Shown one piece after another: positions 31,648-39,294 of a DNA stretch of 64,000 bases (position 1 is its first letter; each line of letters opens with the position of its first letter). The DNA is from an uncultured Bacteroidota bacterium (GTDB lineage Bacteria > Bacteroidota > Bacteroidia > B-17B0 > Aurantibacillaceae). The stretch is from positions 62,001-126,000 of the forward strand of contig CALMVZ010000013.1 in assembly GCA_937873155.1 (NCBI GenBank), read 5' to 3'. The notes under the pieces were generated by a model, which saw only the letters and a program-made list of their open reading frames with translations, searched no databases and had not been told where the DNA came from. Made by a program: the position numbers and the translations under genes.

Positions 31648-32220
31648 ATGAAAATCGTAATTGATAACCCTTGCCACGAGAATTGGGATGCGATGACACC
31701 CAACGAGAAAGGCGCATTTTGTTTATCATGTCAGAAAACGGTGATCGACTTCAGTGTGAAAACAGTTGAAGAGATAAAAAAATTTTTCGTTGAGTTACCG
31801 CAAACTGAAAATGTGTGTGGCCGTTTTAAAGAAGAACAATTGGAAGAAATTTCTTTCGAGCATTTTTTTAAGCAATTCAAAGGCTGGAAATATTTTCAGA
31901 AAGCAGCATTGATCGCTTTTTTTATTTTCGGATTTAGTTTATTCGGAAATGCACAAAACAATAATCATCATCCGGTCATGAAAGGCGAAGTTGTTGTTGT
32001 GATGCCTCCTGATACCGGAAGAGTAAAGATCAAAAAAGACACTTCGAAAACTGTAAAACCGATCGATATCCAACATACTATGGGAGGTCCGCGTTATATC
32101 CCTGACAATAATTTCATTGATAATCTATCAGATCATGCGGTGCCTCCATCCAACGAAAAAATACAGCCTCAAAAAGAAAAGCTCATGGGGAAACCATCAG
32201 TAACAAAAAATCCTGAATAG
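31648..32220 (+). CDS. Four-cysteine N-domain membrane protein (paralogue 2)
   Basis: Paralogue of the gene at 30984, 148 bp upstream. The N-domain is nearly identical (NPCHENWDAMTPNEKGAFCL, SCQKTVIDFS, VCGRFKEEQL), as is the membrane segment (YFQKAALIAFFIFGFSLFGN). The tails have diverged: here about 85 residues rich in Lys, Pro and His (NNNHHPVMKGEVVVVMPPDT) ending in a basic stretch with no known domain. Both tails contain a PDT motif and a similar LMG-x-short end (LMGDVAF versus LMGKPSV). A hairpin lies just upstream. Function unknown. Confidence 0.82.
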   Translation: MKIVIDNPCHENWDAMTPNEKGAFCLSCQKTVIDFSVKTVEEIKKFFVELPQTENVCGRFKEEQLEEISFEHFFKQFKGWKYFQKAALIAFFIFGFSLFGNAQNNNHHPVMKGEVVVVMPPDTGRVKIKKDTSKTVKPIDIQHTMGGPRYIPDNNFIDNLSDHAVPPSNEKIQPQKEKLMGKPSVTKNPE

Positions 32221-32259
32221 AAGTTAAGCGCTGAGAGATATGCGCAGGACGAAGGATAA

Positions 32260-32880
32260 TTATTCTTTAACACACCTTACAGACATATAAGCATGCCCTG
32301 CTTTCGCTGCTACTTGCATTTTTTCAGCAGCCTCTCTGTTTTTTCTTAAATAAAAGGCAGATCCCGGAGTGGTTGTCCAATAATAAGATATTTCACCAAG
32401 ATTGCCATAATCACCAATGGCTCCGGGTTTTCCATATCGTAAACCGGAGGGCAAAGCATTAAAACCAGAGCTATTTGAACCGTCCCATTCGGTATTACTT
32501 TTCATTTTCTCGCCGGCAGATTTGTAGCCGCCTAAAAAATCAAACAAAGTTTTCCAATCTTCATTCGATGGAATTTTCCAACCTATTGGAGCTAATCCGC
32601 GGGGATCACTTATTGCAAAATAATTATATAATTTACCATATTTGGCATTCGAAGCCTTATTTTCGTAATAGCACCAAGCCGGCTTTTCTTCTTTCATAGC
32701 TTCCTTCCATTCTTTGTCAGTTTTTGCTTCCATAATAACTTCACCATTTCTGAAAGTAGTAACATCCAGGTTCTTCGACATCCATGTTTGGGTTCCAATT
32801 TTTATTGAATCTTGAGCTGTTATGAATAAAGAATACAGAGAGCAAAAGAAAATAAAAACGGTTAAAATATATTTTTTCAT
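32260..32880 (-). CDS. Exported FISUMP-domain protein
   Basis: A 206-aa exported protein with signal peptide (MKKYILTVFIFFCSLYSLFI) and a Fib_succ_major (FISUMP) domain over nearly the whole mature length: IGTQTWMSKNLDVTTFRNGE, WCYYENKASNAKYGKLYNYF, GWKIPSNEDWKTLFDFLGG, NSSGFNALPSGLRYG, YYWTTTPGSAFYLRKN and the terminal YMSVRCVKE. Such domains are lectin-like surface modules; the ligand is unknown. An upstream in-frame ATG (32910) was not chosen because the signal peptide begins at 32880. A -7-like TACCTTTA lies just upstream on the minus strand. Confidence 0.88.
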   Translation of the reverse strand: MKKYILTVFIFFCSLYSLFITAQDSIKIGTQTWMSKNLDVTTFRNGEVIMEAKTDKEWKEAMKEEKPAWCYYENKASNAKYGKLYNYFAISDPRGLAPIGWKIPSNEDWKTLFDFLGGYKSAGEKMKSNTEWDGSNSSGFNALPSGLRYGKPGAIGDYGNLGEISYYWTTTPGSAFYLRKNREAAEKMQVAAKAGHAYMSVRCVKE

Positions 32881-32993
32881 AAGTTTATTTTTTTTAATAA
32901 AGGTAAACAAAGCCCTTTAATGCCCAAAAATGAAGATTGTTTCCGTACGCTTCGTAAGGACCTGAGCTAGTGAGCAATGCTCACGCCAACTTT

Positions 32994-33482
32994 TTAATAC
33001 AAACTCTTAATATGATTCATCGTAGAAGGATCATCCCATTCGATGTAACCTAAATATTCTTCCACCACTTTCAGTTTTTCATTCACAATGTATGTGACCG
33101 GAATGGAGTTGATATTTATTTCCGGAAATTGTTTTGTCAATTTCAAAAAGGTAAAAGTATATCCAGTTCTTTCTTTAAAGCCATTTAATTTTTCAAGAGA
33201 TTCGTCAGTAATGCAGATCACATCAATGCCTTTCAGTTCAGTATCTTTTATTTTATTTATTTCCTTCAATTCTTGTACACAATTCCCGCACCAGCTGGCA
33301 TAAAAGGAAACGATCAGTTTTTTTCCTTTCAGAGAATTAATGTCAAAATTTTGCCCGCCCTCATCTACGATCTCCAGTTTGGTAATATCGATACTGGGAG
33401 CCACTTTATACTTATTGTAATAAAACAGCACAATTAAACCTCCGAGAAGGGCCAAAAGCGAATAAATCCATTTTTTTTGCAT
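32994..33482 (-). CDS. Membrane-anchored thioredoxin-like protein (TlpA/ResA type)
   Basis: N-terminal membrane anchor (residues about 5-23, WIYSLLALLGGLIVLFYYN), then a periplasmic thioredoxin domain with active site FYASWCGNCVQEL, the cis-proline loop SIPVTYIV and a final helix. It probably keeps exported cysteines or cytochrome c apoproteins reduced. Length 162 aa is normal for the class. Monocistronic on the minus strand between a FISUMP gene and divergent mtgA (84 bp between starts). Confidence 0.92.
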   Translation of the reverse strand: MQKKWIYSLLALLGGLIVLFYYNKYKVAPSIDITKLEIVDEGGQNFDINSLKGKKLIVSFYASWCGNCVQELKEINKIKDTELKGIDVICITDESLEKLNGFKERTGYTFTFLKLTKQFPEININSIPVTYIVNEKLKVVEEYLGYIEWDDPSTMNHIKSLY

Positions 33483-33548
33483 AAAGAAATTAAAAGGCCA
33501 TAGTTAATTGATTATCGGAGAATGGTGTTTTCGGTACAAAATTACGAA

Positions 33549-33556
33549 TAGATTTG
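33549..33556 (+). promoter_or_regulatory. -7 box of mtgA
   Basis: TAGATTTG is an exact TAnnTTTG element 10 bp before the ATG at 33567, implying a very short 5' leader. Confidence 0.65.
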
Positions 33557-33566
33557 TGTTTTAGGT

Positions 33567-34316
33567 ATGATATTACTACGTAAAATACTCAATTTTATAT
33601 GGCGGGCCATTGTTTGCTTCGTAGTTCTGTCTGTTTTATCAGTTATTTTGTTCCGTTGGATACCTGTTCCGGTTACCCCTTTGATGCTGATCCGCTGTGT
33701 GGAACAAAAAATGGACGGCAAAAAAATGCACCTGGAGCACGATTGGGAGCCTTTTGAAAATATCACACCAAAATTGCAATTAGCTGTTGTTTGCAGCGAG
33801 GATCAGAATTATTTAAAACATTTTGGCTTCGATTGGGGGGCTATTCAAAAAGCGATGAAAGAAAATGAGCAGGGAAAACATTTCAGGGGAGCAAGTACGA
33901 TCACACAACAAACTGCAAAGAATGTTTTTTTATGGCCCGGTAGAAGTTACATCAGAAAAGCATTTGAGGTTTGGTTCACTTTGCTGATCGAAATTTTCTG
34001 GAGCAAAGAGCGGATCATGGAAGTTTATCTGAACAGCATTGAAATGGGTGATGGAGTTTATGGCGCAGAAGCCGCATCTCAACATTGGTTCAGGAAAAAA
34101 GCCAGCAAATTAACAAAGGATGAAGCGGCTGCGATCGCGGCGATATTACCGAGCCCACTTAGGTATAAGGCAAATCCTCCATCGAACTATATTGCAAAAC
34201 GGAAAGAATGGATAAAGCAGCAGATGAATTACTGGGGTAATAAACTGGATTACGATAAATACAAAGATGATGATGAACCTGTTAAATCATCAGGCAGTAA
34301 AAAAAGTAAGCCGTAA
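33567..34316 (+). CDS. mtgA: Monofunctional peptidoglycan glycosyltransferase (GT51)
   Basis: Polymerises lipid II glycan strands. One N-terminal membrane segment (about residues 8-28) precedes a GT51 domain with all signature blocks: VVCSEDQNYLKHFGFDW (catalytic Glu in SEDQ), RGASTITQQTAKNVFLWPGRSYIRKA, IEIFWSKERIMEVYLNSIEMGDGVYGAEAA and AILPSPLRYKANPPS. There is no transpeptidase domain; 249 aa matches MtgA. The C-terminus is charged. Two hydrolase genes follow after a 139-bp repeat-rich spacer. Confidence 0.96.
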   Translation: MILLRKILNFIWRAIVCFVVLSVLSVILFRWIPVPVTPLMLIRCVEQKMDGKKMHLEHDWEPFENITPKLQLAVVCSEDQNYLKHFGFDWGAIQKAMKENEQGKHFRGASTITQQTAKNVFLWPGRSYIRKAFEVWFTLLIEIFWSKERIMEVYLNSIEMGDGVYGAEAASQHWFRKKASKLTKDEAAAIAAILPSPLRYKANPPSNYIAKRKEWIKQQMNYWGNKLDYDKYKDDDEPVKSSGSKKSKP

Positions 34317-34378
34317 GCAGTATAGAATTAAGAATGCAGAATTAAGAATTGAGTATAAGAAGTAAGAATCAAGTATGA
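34317..34378. repeat. Degenerate GAATTAAGAAT repeats
   Basis: The spacer after mtgA consists of imperfect direct copies of AGAATTAAGAAT, AGAATTGAGTAT and AAGTAAGAATCAAGTAT. No gene or promoter is recognisable. Confidence 0.5.
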
Positions 34379-34419
34379 GAAATTTGACAGTAAACATAAA
34401 ATAAAAAAATTACATTAAA

Positions 34420-34454
34420 CCCGAAACCCGAAACCCGAAACCCGAAACCCGAAA
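34420..34454. repeat. Five tandem CCCGAAA heptamers abutting a start codon
   Basis: Exactly five perfect copies of the 7-bp unit end one base before the ATG of the serine hydrolase at 34456. The array occupies the position of the 5' leader or ribosome-binding region. Change in copy number would shift spacing between upstream signals and the start codon. Confidence 0.85.
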
Positions 34455-34455
34455 A

Positions 34456-35616
34456 ATGCGTAATCTCTTTTTCATAACGTTTTGTTTGATCTGCTTTAGC
34501 TGCGGACAATCTACTTCTGAATTTGGCATGTTAGGTTTTTCAAGGCCTGAAGCACCGCGGATTGGAAAAATTACGCCTGCTAAATACAGGGATATAGCTT
34601 TCCGTTTAGATACTTTGTTTACAAAAATGGCGGGATCACGTGGATTCAATGGTTCTGTGATCGTAGCAAAAGATGCTGAGGTCATTTATCAGAAAGCGTT
34701 TGGATTTGCTGATAAGGAAAAAAATGTTCCTCTAACGGACACTACTGCTTTTCAATTAGCTTCGGTATCAAAAGTAGTTACGGCAACAGCTGTGATGTTA
34801 TTAGTTGAAAAGGGACTCATAAAACTGGACGACACCTTCGCTTCTTATTTCCCGGAATTTCCTTACCCGGCAATTACAGTTAAGCATTTATTATCGCACC
34901 GTTCCGGTTTACCGAACTATTTATACTTTTTAAATGATATTGTAACCAGTCATTCAATGGTGTTAACGAATAGTGAGGTCTTGCGGTTAATGATAGAAAA
35001 AAGACCGGCCCTTTATTTGCAGCCTAACCGGGCATTCAATTATTGTAATACCAATTACGCGCTGCTTGCGCTCCTGATAGAAAAAGTGTCGAAGAAAACA
35101 TTCTCTAATTTTTTACGGGAAGAAATTTTTCTTCCTTTAGGCATGAAACATTCGGGAACAATTTTGAGCCTGGATGTTTTTGAAGACTGTATTTGTAAAC
35201 CATACGATACCAAATGGAAACCGATCGAGCGTGAAGCTGCGGATTATGTCGTTGGAGATAAAAGCATTTATTCTACACCATACGATATGTTCTTATTCAG
35301 CGAAGCTTTATACCAGGGAAAATTATTGAACGCGGAAAGCCAGGCTTTAGCTTACACAGCATTAAGTCGTGAAAAGAAACAAAGTAATTATGGTTTAGGC
35401 TGGAGGATGAAAGATTTTAAAGACCAGGAAAAGAAAGAAGTATTCCACAACGGCTGGTGGCATGGCTACAGAACAGCATTTCACAGAAGGTTGAGTGATA
35501 AAATAACGATCGTTGTGTTAAGTAATCAATTGAACAGAACCGCTTATCAAACCTATAAAATTTACCAGGCGATTGATGCCGATACTTCATTCGGAGGTGA
35601 ATCTGACGTAGAATGA
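34456..35616 (+). CDS. Serine hydrolase lipoprotein (beta-lactamase/DD-peptidase-like)
   Basis: A class C beta-lactamase-related serine hydrolase (386 aa). The lipoprotein signal MRNLFFITFCLICFSCGQ has a lipobox-like ICFSC. Active-site motifs are SxxK in LASVSKVV (S103, K106), YxN in FNYCNTNYALLALL, and the HxG of the third motif in VFHNGWWHGYRTAF. The family includes esterases, D-aminopeptidases and penicillin-binding-like enzymes, so the substrate is open; the position next to mtgA is compatible with a peptidoglycan role but does not prove it. The last four bases overlap the next gene (ATGA). The array (CCCGAAA)5 directly precedes the start. Confidence 0.9.
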   Translation: MRNLFFITFCLICFSCGQSTSEFGMLGFSRPEAPRIGKITPAKYRDIAFRLDTLFTKMAGSRGFNGSVIVAKDAEVIYQKAFGFADKEKNVPLTDTTAFQLASVSKVVTATAVMLLVEKGLIKLDDTFASYFPEFPYPAITVKHLLSHRSGLPNYLYFLNDIVTSHSMVLTNSEVLRLMIEKRPALYLQPNRAFNYCNTNYALLALLIEKVSKKTFSNFLREEIFLPLGMKHSGTILSLDVFEDCICKPYDTKWKPIEREAADYVVGDKSIYSTPYDMFLFSEALYQGKLLNAESQALAYTALSREKKQSNYGLGWRMKDFKDQEKKEVFHNGWWHGYRTAFHRRLSDKITIVVLSNQLNRTAYQTYKIYQAIDADTSFGGESDVE

Positions 35617-36284
35617 TCGATTATCTAAAAGTTCAAAAGACCTCCCGTATTGTAACAGAAGGAGACAATAATCCTGAACTGAGATCAGTTTGGTTAGTGG
35701 CGCATGGGTACGGACAACTCACTCCTTTTTTCATTAACAAATTCGGAAAATTATTTTCCAAAGAAAATTTATTTATTGTCCCGGAAGGATTACACCGTTA
35801 TTATTTGAATGGCTTCAGTGGAAAAATTGGAGCGAGCTGGATGACAAGCGAAGAGCGTGAAAAAGATATTGAAGATTATTGTTCGTATTTAGATGCAGTT
35901 TATGAAAAGTATATAATGCCTCTTGATAAAAAAGTAATTGTGAATGCATTGGGATTCTCCCAGGGAGGTGCAACAATTTGCAGATGGGCAGCACACACCA
36001 AATTCAAAATTGATAATTTAATTGTGTGGGGCAGCGTTATTCCGCCGGATATGACCCAGATGGCTATCGGGAGGGAAAGTGAGCTTCAGAAATTAAGAAC
36101 CTTGAACTGGTACTATGTAGCAGGCGATAAAGATGAATTATTATCAGACAAGAGGAGGGTAGAGCAGTTGGAAATTTTAGAAAAGAACGGCATAAAACCA
36201 AATTCTATTCATTATCAGGGCGGGCATGATATCTTAGAAGAAACCCTGTTATTACTGAATAAAAATGTGTTAAAAAAACAATAA
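35613..36284 (+). CDS. Alpha/beta hydrolase (phospholipase/carboxylesterase type)
   Basis: A 223-aa cytosolic esterase-like hydrolase. The nucleophile elbow is GFSQGG (Ser116), the oxyanion region VAHGYGQ (30-35), a probable acid in VAGDKDEL, and the catalytic His in HYQGGHDILEE. This order matches the YpfH/Estb-type carboxylesterase family. It overlaps the serine hydrolase gene by 4 bp, so the two are translationally coupled. Substrate unknown. Confidence 0.88.
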   Translation: MIDYLKVQKTSRIVTEGDNNPELRSVWLVAHGYGQLTPFFINKFGKLFSKENLFIVPEGLHRYYLNGFSGKIGASWMTSEEREKDIEDYCSYLDAVYEKYIMPLDKKVIVNALGFSQGGATICRWAAHTKFKIDNLIVWGSVIPPDMTQMAIGRESELQKLRTLNWYYVAGDKDELLSDKRRVEQLEILEKNGIKPNSIHYQGGHDILEETLLLLNKNVLKKQ

Positions 36285-36312
36285 CCTTTTCCTACAATCA
36301 TTACTATAATGT

Positions 36313-36320
36313 TATTTTTG
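36313..36320 (+). promoter_or_regulatory. -7 box of gldF-gldG
   Basis: TATTTTTG is an exact TAnnTTTG element ending five bases before the gldF ATG at 36326, so the mRNA is probably leaderless. Confidence 0.65.
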
Positions 36321-36325
36321 CATAG

Positions 36326-37069
36326 ATGTTAACTCTGTACATAAAAGAGATCCGAAGCTTTTTAAGCTCACTGATCGGTTATGTTGCGATCGGTGTATTT
36401 ATTACTCTGATCGGCGCGTTCATGTGGTTAATTCCGAGTGAAAGTACCGGCACCAATGTTTTAGAGAATGGTTTCGCTAACATTGATCCCCTTTTCGTTT
36501 TAGCGCCCTGGGTCTATTTATTTTTAATTCCTGCTATTACCATGCGGACTTTTTCTGAAGAGAAAAAAACAGGAACTATTGAATTACTATTGACCCGTCC
36601 TTTATCCGATATGCAAATTGTGTTCGCAAAATATTTGGCGGGTTTTACTTTAGTTATGATCTCTCTTCTCCCAACATTGATCTATTATTATACCGTAAGT
36701 AAATTGGCAGCCGATCACCGTGTCGGTATTGACACAGGCGGTATGTGGGGTTCTTACATTGGCCTTTTATTTTTAGGAGCGGGGTTTGTTTCTATCGGGA
36801 TCTTTGCTTCAGCGGTTGCAGAGAACCAGGTGATCGCTTTTATCATAGCACTTCTTTTGTGTTTCTTCTGTTATACAGGTTTCGAATACATCGCCATTTC
36901 AGGTTTGTTCGGAAAGTATGATGCATTGGTGAAATCATTAGGGATCAATCATCATTATGTGAGTATGAGTCGTGGTGTTATTGATACACGCGATATGATC
37001 TATTTTTTAAGTTTGATAGCTATCTTCAATATTTCAACAAAATTAGTTCTGCAGAGCCGAAAATGGTAA
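36326..37069 (+). CDS. gldF: Gliding motility ABC transporter permease GldF
   Basis: Inner-membrane permease of the GldAFG ABC transporter associated with gliding in Bacteroidota. The 247-aa protein has six membrane segments and the ABC-2-type signature TMRTFSEEKKTGTIELLLTRPLSD. The N-terminal YIKEIRSFLSSLIGYVAIGVF and the block NHHYVSMSRGVIDTRDMIYF are characteristic of GldF. The last 7 bp overlap gldG. gldA, the ATPase, is not in the window. The likely leaderless start is at 36326. Confidence 0.95.
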   Translation: MLTLYIKEIRSFLSSLIGYVAIGVFITLIGAFMWLIPSESTGTNVLENGFANIDPLFVLAPWVYLFLIPAITMRTFSEEKKTGTIELLLTRPLSDMQIVFAKYLAGFTLVMISLLPTLIYYYTVSKLAADHRVGIDTGGMWGSYIGLLFLGAGFVSIGIFASAVAENQVIAFIIALLLCFFCYTGFEYIAISGLFGKYDALVKSLGINHHYVSMSRGVIDTRDMIYFLSLIAIFNISTKLVLQSRKW

Positions 37070-38775
37070 GTGAGAAAAAACATACAACCGGGCATAAACG
37101 CAAAGACATTACGAACTTTGTGATGACAGCGGCCATTGTTATACTCGCCAACTTTGTATTGTCATTCTACTTTGCCCGTTTCGATCTTACTTCAGAAAAA
37201 CGGTTCACTTTAGCTGAATCCACACGTAAATTATTAAAGGAGCTGGATGATGTTGTTTACCTGAAAATATATCTCGAAGGTGACCTGAATCCTGATTTCA
37301 CACGTTTACGGAATGAAACGAAAGAAATATTAGATGAGTTCCGTGCCTATTCCAATAACCAGATCGATTATGAATTCATTAACCCGGGCGAAAATCCGGA
37401 TAGAAGTGAAGTTGAGAAGATAGAAAGGCAGTTGTATGAAAAAGGTATCACACCTGAACAGGTATTTGATAAAAGTAAAAAAGCACAGAAAGTAACGCAA
37501 TCCTTTTTGTGGCCGGGGGCTCTTGTAACTTATAAAGGCCGTGAATTGCCGTGGCAAATTTTCAGACGCCAGGGTAGCGGCGGGGTTACAATGGAAATGA
37601 GTGTGAATAATTCTGTCCAGGAATTAGAATACGGCATCACGAATACTATCCGTAAGCTACAAGTGCCACGCAAACCGGAGGTAACATTTATTGAAGGTCA
37701 TGGCGAGCTGGATACTTTACGCCAATATGATCTTATGCGTTCGCTTGGTGAGTATTATAATGTGAACCGCACTACGATCAATCAAAGGTTGGATGCTTTG
37801 CAGGCAACGAACGTAATTGTTATTTCGCAGCCCGATTCTGCGTTTGATGAGAAAGATAAATTCATCATTGATCAATATATCATGAAGGGTGGAAAAGTAT
37901 TGTGGATGATCGATCCTGTTTACCTGAATATGGATACATTCCGTTTGAAAGGTTTTACGCTTGGGTTCAATAATGAATTAAACCTGGGTGATATGTTGTT
38001 TAAGTACGGTGTACGTTTAAATCCAAACTTGGTCCAGGATATTAATTGCGCCACTATTCCTGTAAATATGGGTTTTAAGAACGGGCAGCCGAATTGGAAA
38101 CCTTTCCAATGGTTATATAGTCCGTTGATCATGCCGGATCTCGATCATCCTATTGTAAAGAACCTCGACCTGATAAAAATGGAATTTGTCAGTACTATCG
38201 ATACAGTCTCAGCAAAGGGTATTAAAAAAACAATTCTCCTGCACAGTTCGCGATATTCTAAAGTTCAGCCTACACCGGCGAGAGTAGCCCTGGCCATGGT
38301 TCAGTTCAAGCCAAAGGAATCGCAGTTCAATAATCCATATCAACCTGTAGCATGTTTGCTCGAGGGAGAATTCAATTCCAATTATGAGAACCGTTTACCG
38401 CAGGCTATTATGAATGATTCCGTGATCGCTTTCAAAGCCCACGGCAAGAAAACAAAAATGATCGTGATCGCAGACGGTGATATTGCAAAAAATGAATTTG
38501 AAAAAGGGCAGCCGCTCCCGCTTGGGTTCGACAGGTATACTAAACAGGTTTTCGCTAACAAAACATTTTTACTGAATTGTTTTAATTATTTGTTGGATGA
38601 TGAGGGCTTGCTTCAGCTTCGTGCCCGCGAAATAAAATTACGTTTGCTGGATAAAAAGAAAATTGATGGTAAAGAAGGAAAATGGCAGTTGATCAATATT
38701 GCATTACCACTCGGACTTGTTATTCTTCTCGGTGTTATCCAGTTTTATATCCGTAAGAGAAAATACGCCAGCTGA
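37063..38775 (+). CDS. gldG: Gliding motility ABC component GldG
   Basis: Partner of GldF in the GldAFG transporter (570 aa). One membrane segment near the N-terminus (VMTAAIVILANFVLSFYFA) and one at the C-terminus (INIALPLGLVILLGVIQFYI) flank a large periplasmic domain. The opening RFDLTSEKRFTLAESTRKLL, followed by VYLKIYLEGDLNPDFTRLRN, is diagnostic of the GldG/IFT52-like ABC_transp_aux family. PEVTFIEGHGELDTLRQYDL and GGKVLWMIDPVYLNMDTFRL follow. It overlaps gldF by 7 bp, indicating a two-gene operon. Confidence 0.95.
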   Translation: MVSEKKHTTGHKRKDITNFVMTAAIVILANFVLSFYFARFDLTSEKRFTLAESTRKLLKELDDVVYLKIYLEGDLNPDFTRLRNETKEILDEFRAYSNNQIDYEFINPGENPDRSEVEKIERQLYEKGITPEQVFDKSKKAQKVTQSFLWPGALVTYKGRELPWQIFRRQGSGGVTMEMSVNNSVQELEYGITNTIRKLQVPRKPEVTFIEGHGELDTLRQYDLMRSLGEYYNVNRTTINQRLDALQATNVIVISQPDSAFDEKDKFIIDQYIMKGGKVLWMIDPVYLNMDTFRLKGFTLGFNNELNLGDMLFKYGVRLNPNLVQDINCATIPVNMGFKNGQPNWKPFQWLYSPLIMPDLDHPIVKNLDLIKMEFVSTIDTVSAKGIKKTILLHSSRYSKVQPTPARVALAMVQFKPKESQFNNPYQPVACLLEGEFNSNYENRLPQAIMNDSVIAFKAHGKKTKMIVIADGDIAKNEFEKGQPLPLGFDRYTKQVFANKTFLLNCFNYLLDDEGLLQLRAREIKLRLLDKKKIDGKEGKWQLINIALPLGLVILLGVIQFYIRKRKYAS

Positions 38776-38778
38776 CAC

Positions 38779-38837
38779 GATGGTCATTCCGAACTTGCTT
38801 CGAAATTTTTAAGATGCTGAAATCAGTTCAGCATGGC
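38779..38837. repeat. Intergenic repeat with perfect hairpin
   Basis: After gldG the spacer holds TCATTCCGAACTTGCTTCG and then ATGCTGAA/TTCAGCAT, a perfect 8-bp stem with 5-nt loop (38814-38821 and 38827-38834). The combination looks like a dispersed intergenic repeat, distinct from the GAGCTTGCCGAA family. No T-tract, so termination is doubtful. Confidence 0.5.
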
Positions 38838-38841
38838 CGCC

Positions 38842-39168
38842 TCATTTCAACTTCTCATTTCCTTTATGCCGCTCACTATCTCTTGAAGTTTTCTTTTCCA
38901 GATTTTTTTTCAGCGCATCTTCTAAATTAACACCTGTTTGATTCGCGATACAGATCAGTACGAAGAGAACATCTGCCAATTCATCATCAAGCATTTTCGA
39001 CTTATCACTTTCCTTTTCGGATTGTTCGCCATATCTGCGTGCCATGATACGGGCCACCTCGCCGACTTCCTCAGTTAAAATGGCCATATTGGTCAACTCA
39101 TTAAAATAGCGTACACCGTGGTTTTTTATCCAGTTATCTACGTTTTGTTGCGCTTGCGAAATAGTCAT
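38842..39168 (-). CDS. MazG-like nucleotide pyrophosphohydrolase
   Basis: A 108-aa all-alpha NTP pyrophosphatase of the MazG-like type, hydrolysing (d)NTPs or modified nucleotides to monophosphates. The metal-binding signature ExxE-x(n)-ExxD is present as LTEEVGEVARIM and DDELADVLFVLICIAN. One domain only, as in the short MazG-like group. Minus strand, isolated; its upstream region contains the palindromic repeat at 39181-39241. Confidence 0.9.
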   Translation of the reverse strand: MTISQAQQNVDNWIKNHGVRYFNELTNMAILTEEVGEVARIMARRYGEQSEKESDKSKMLDDELADVLFVLICIANQTGVNLEDALKKNLEKKTSRDSERHKGNEKLK

Positions 39169-39180
39169 AACATTTGTTTT

Positions 39181-39241
39181 TAGCCACGAATGACACTAAT
39201 TTTTACTAATGCCTTGGTGTTAATTCGTGTAATTAGTGGCT
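39181..39241. repeat. Palindromic intergenic repeat (AGCCACGAAT...ATTAGTGGCT)
   Basis: AGCCACGAAT (39182-39191) and ATTAGTGGCT (39232-39241) are complementary except for one base. The inner sequence is also made of CGAAT/ATTCG and CACTAAT/ATTAGTG words. It lies between two divergently transcribed genes. Confidence 0.55.
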
Positions 39242-39267
39242 GATTATGTAAGCTTAAATATAATTAT

Positions 39268-39275
39268 TATGTTTG
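39268..39275 (+). promoter_or_regulatory. -7 box of the DAACS transporter gene
   Basis: TATGTTTG is an exact TAnnTTTG element 19 bp before the ATG at 39295. Confidence 0.6.
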
Positions 39276-39294
39276 ATGTATTAAATTCCGTTCA

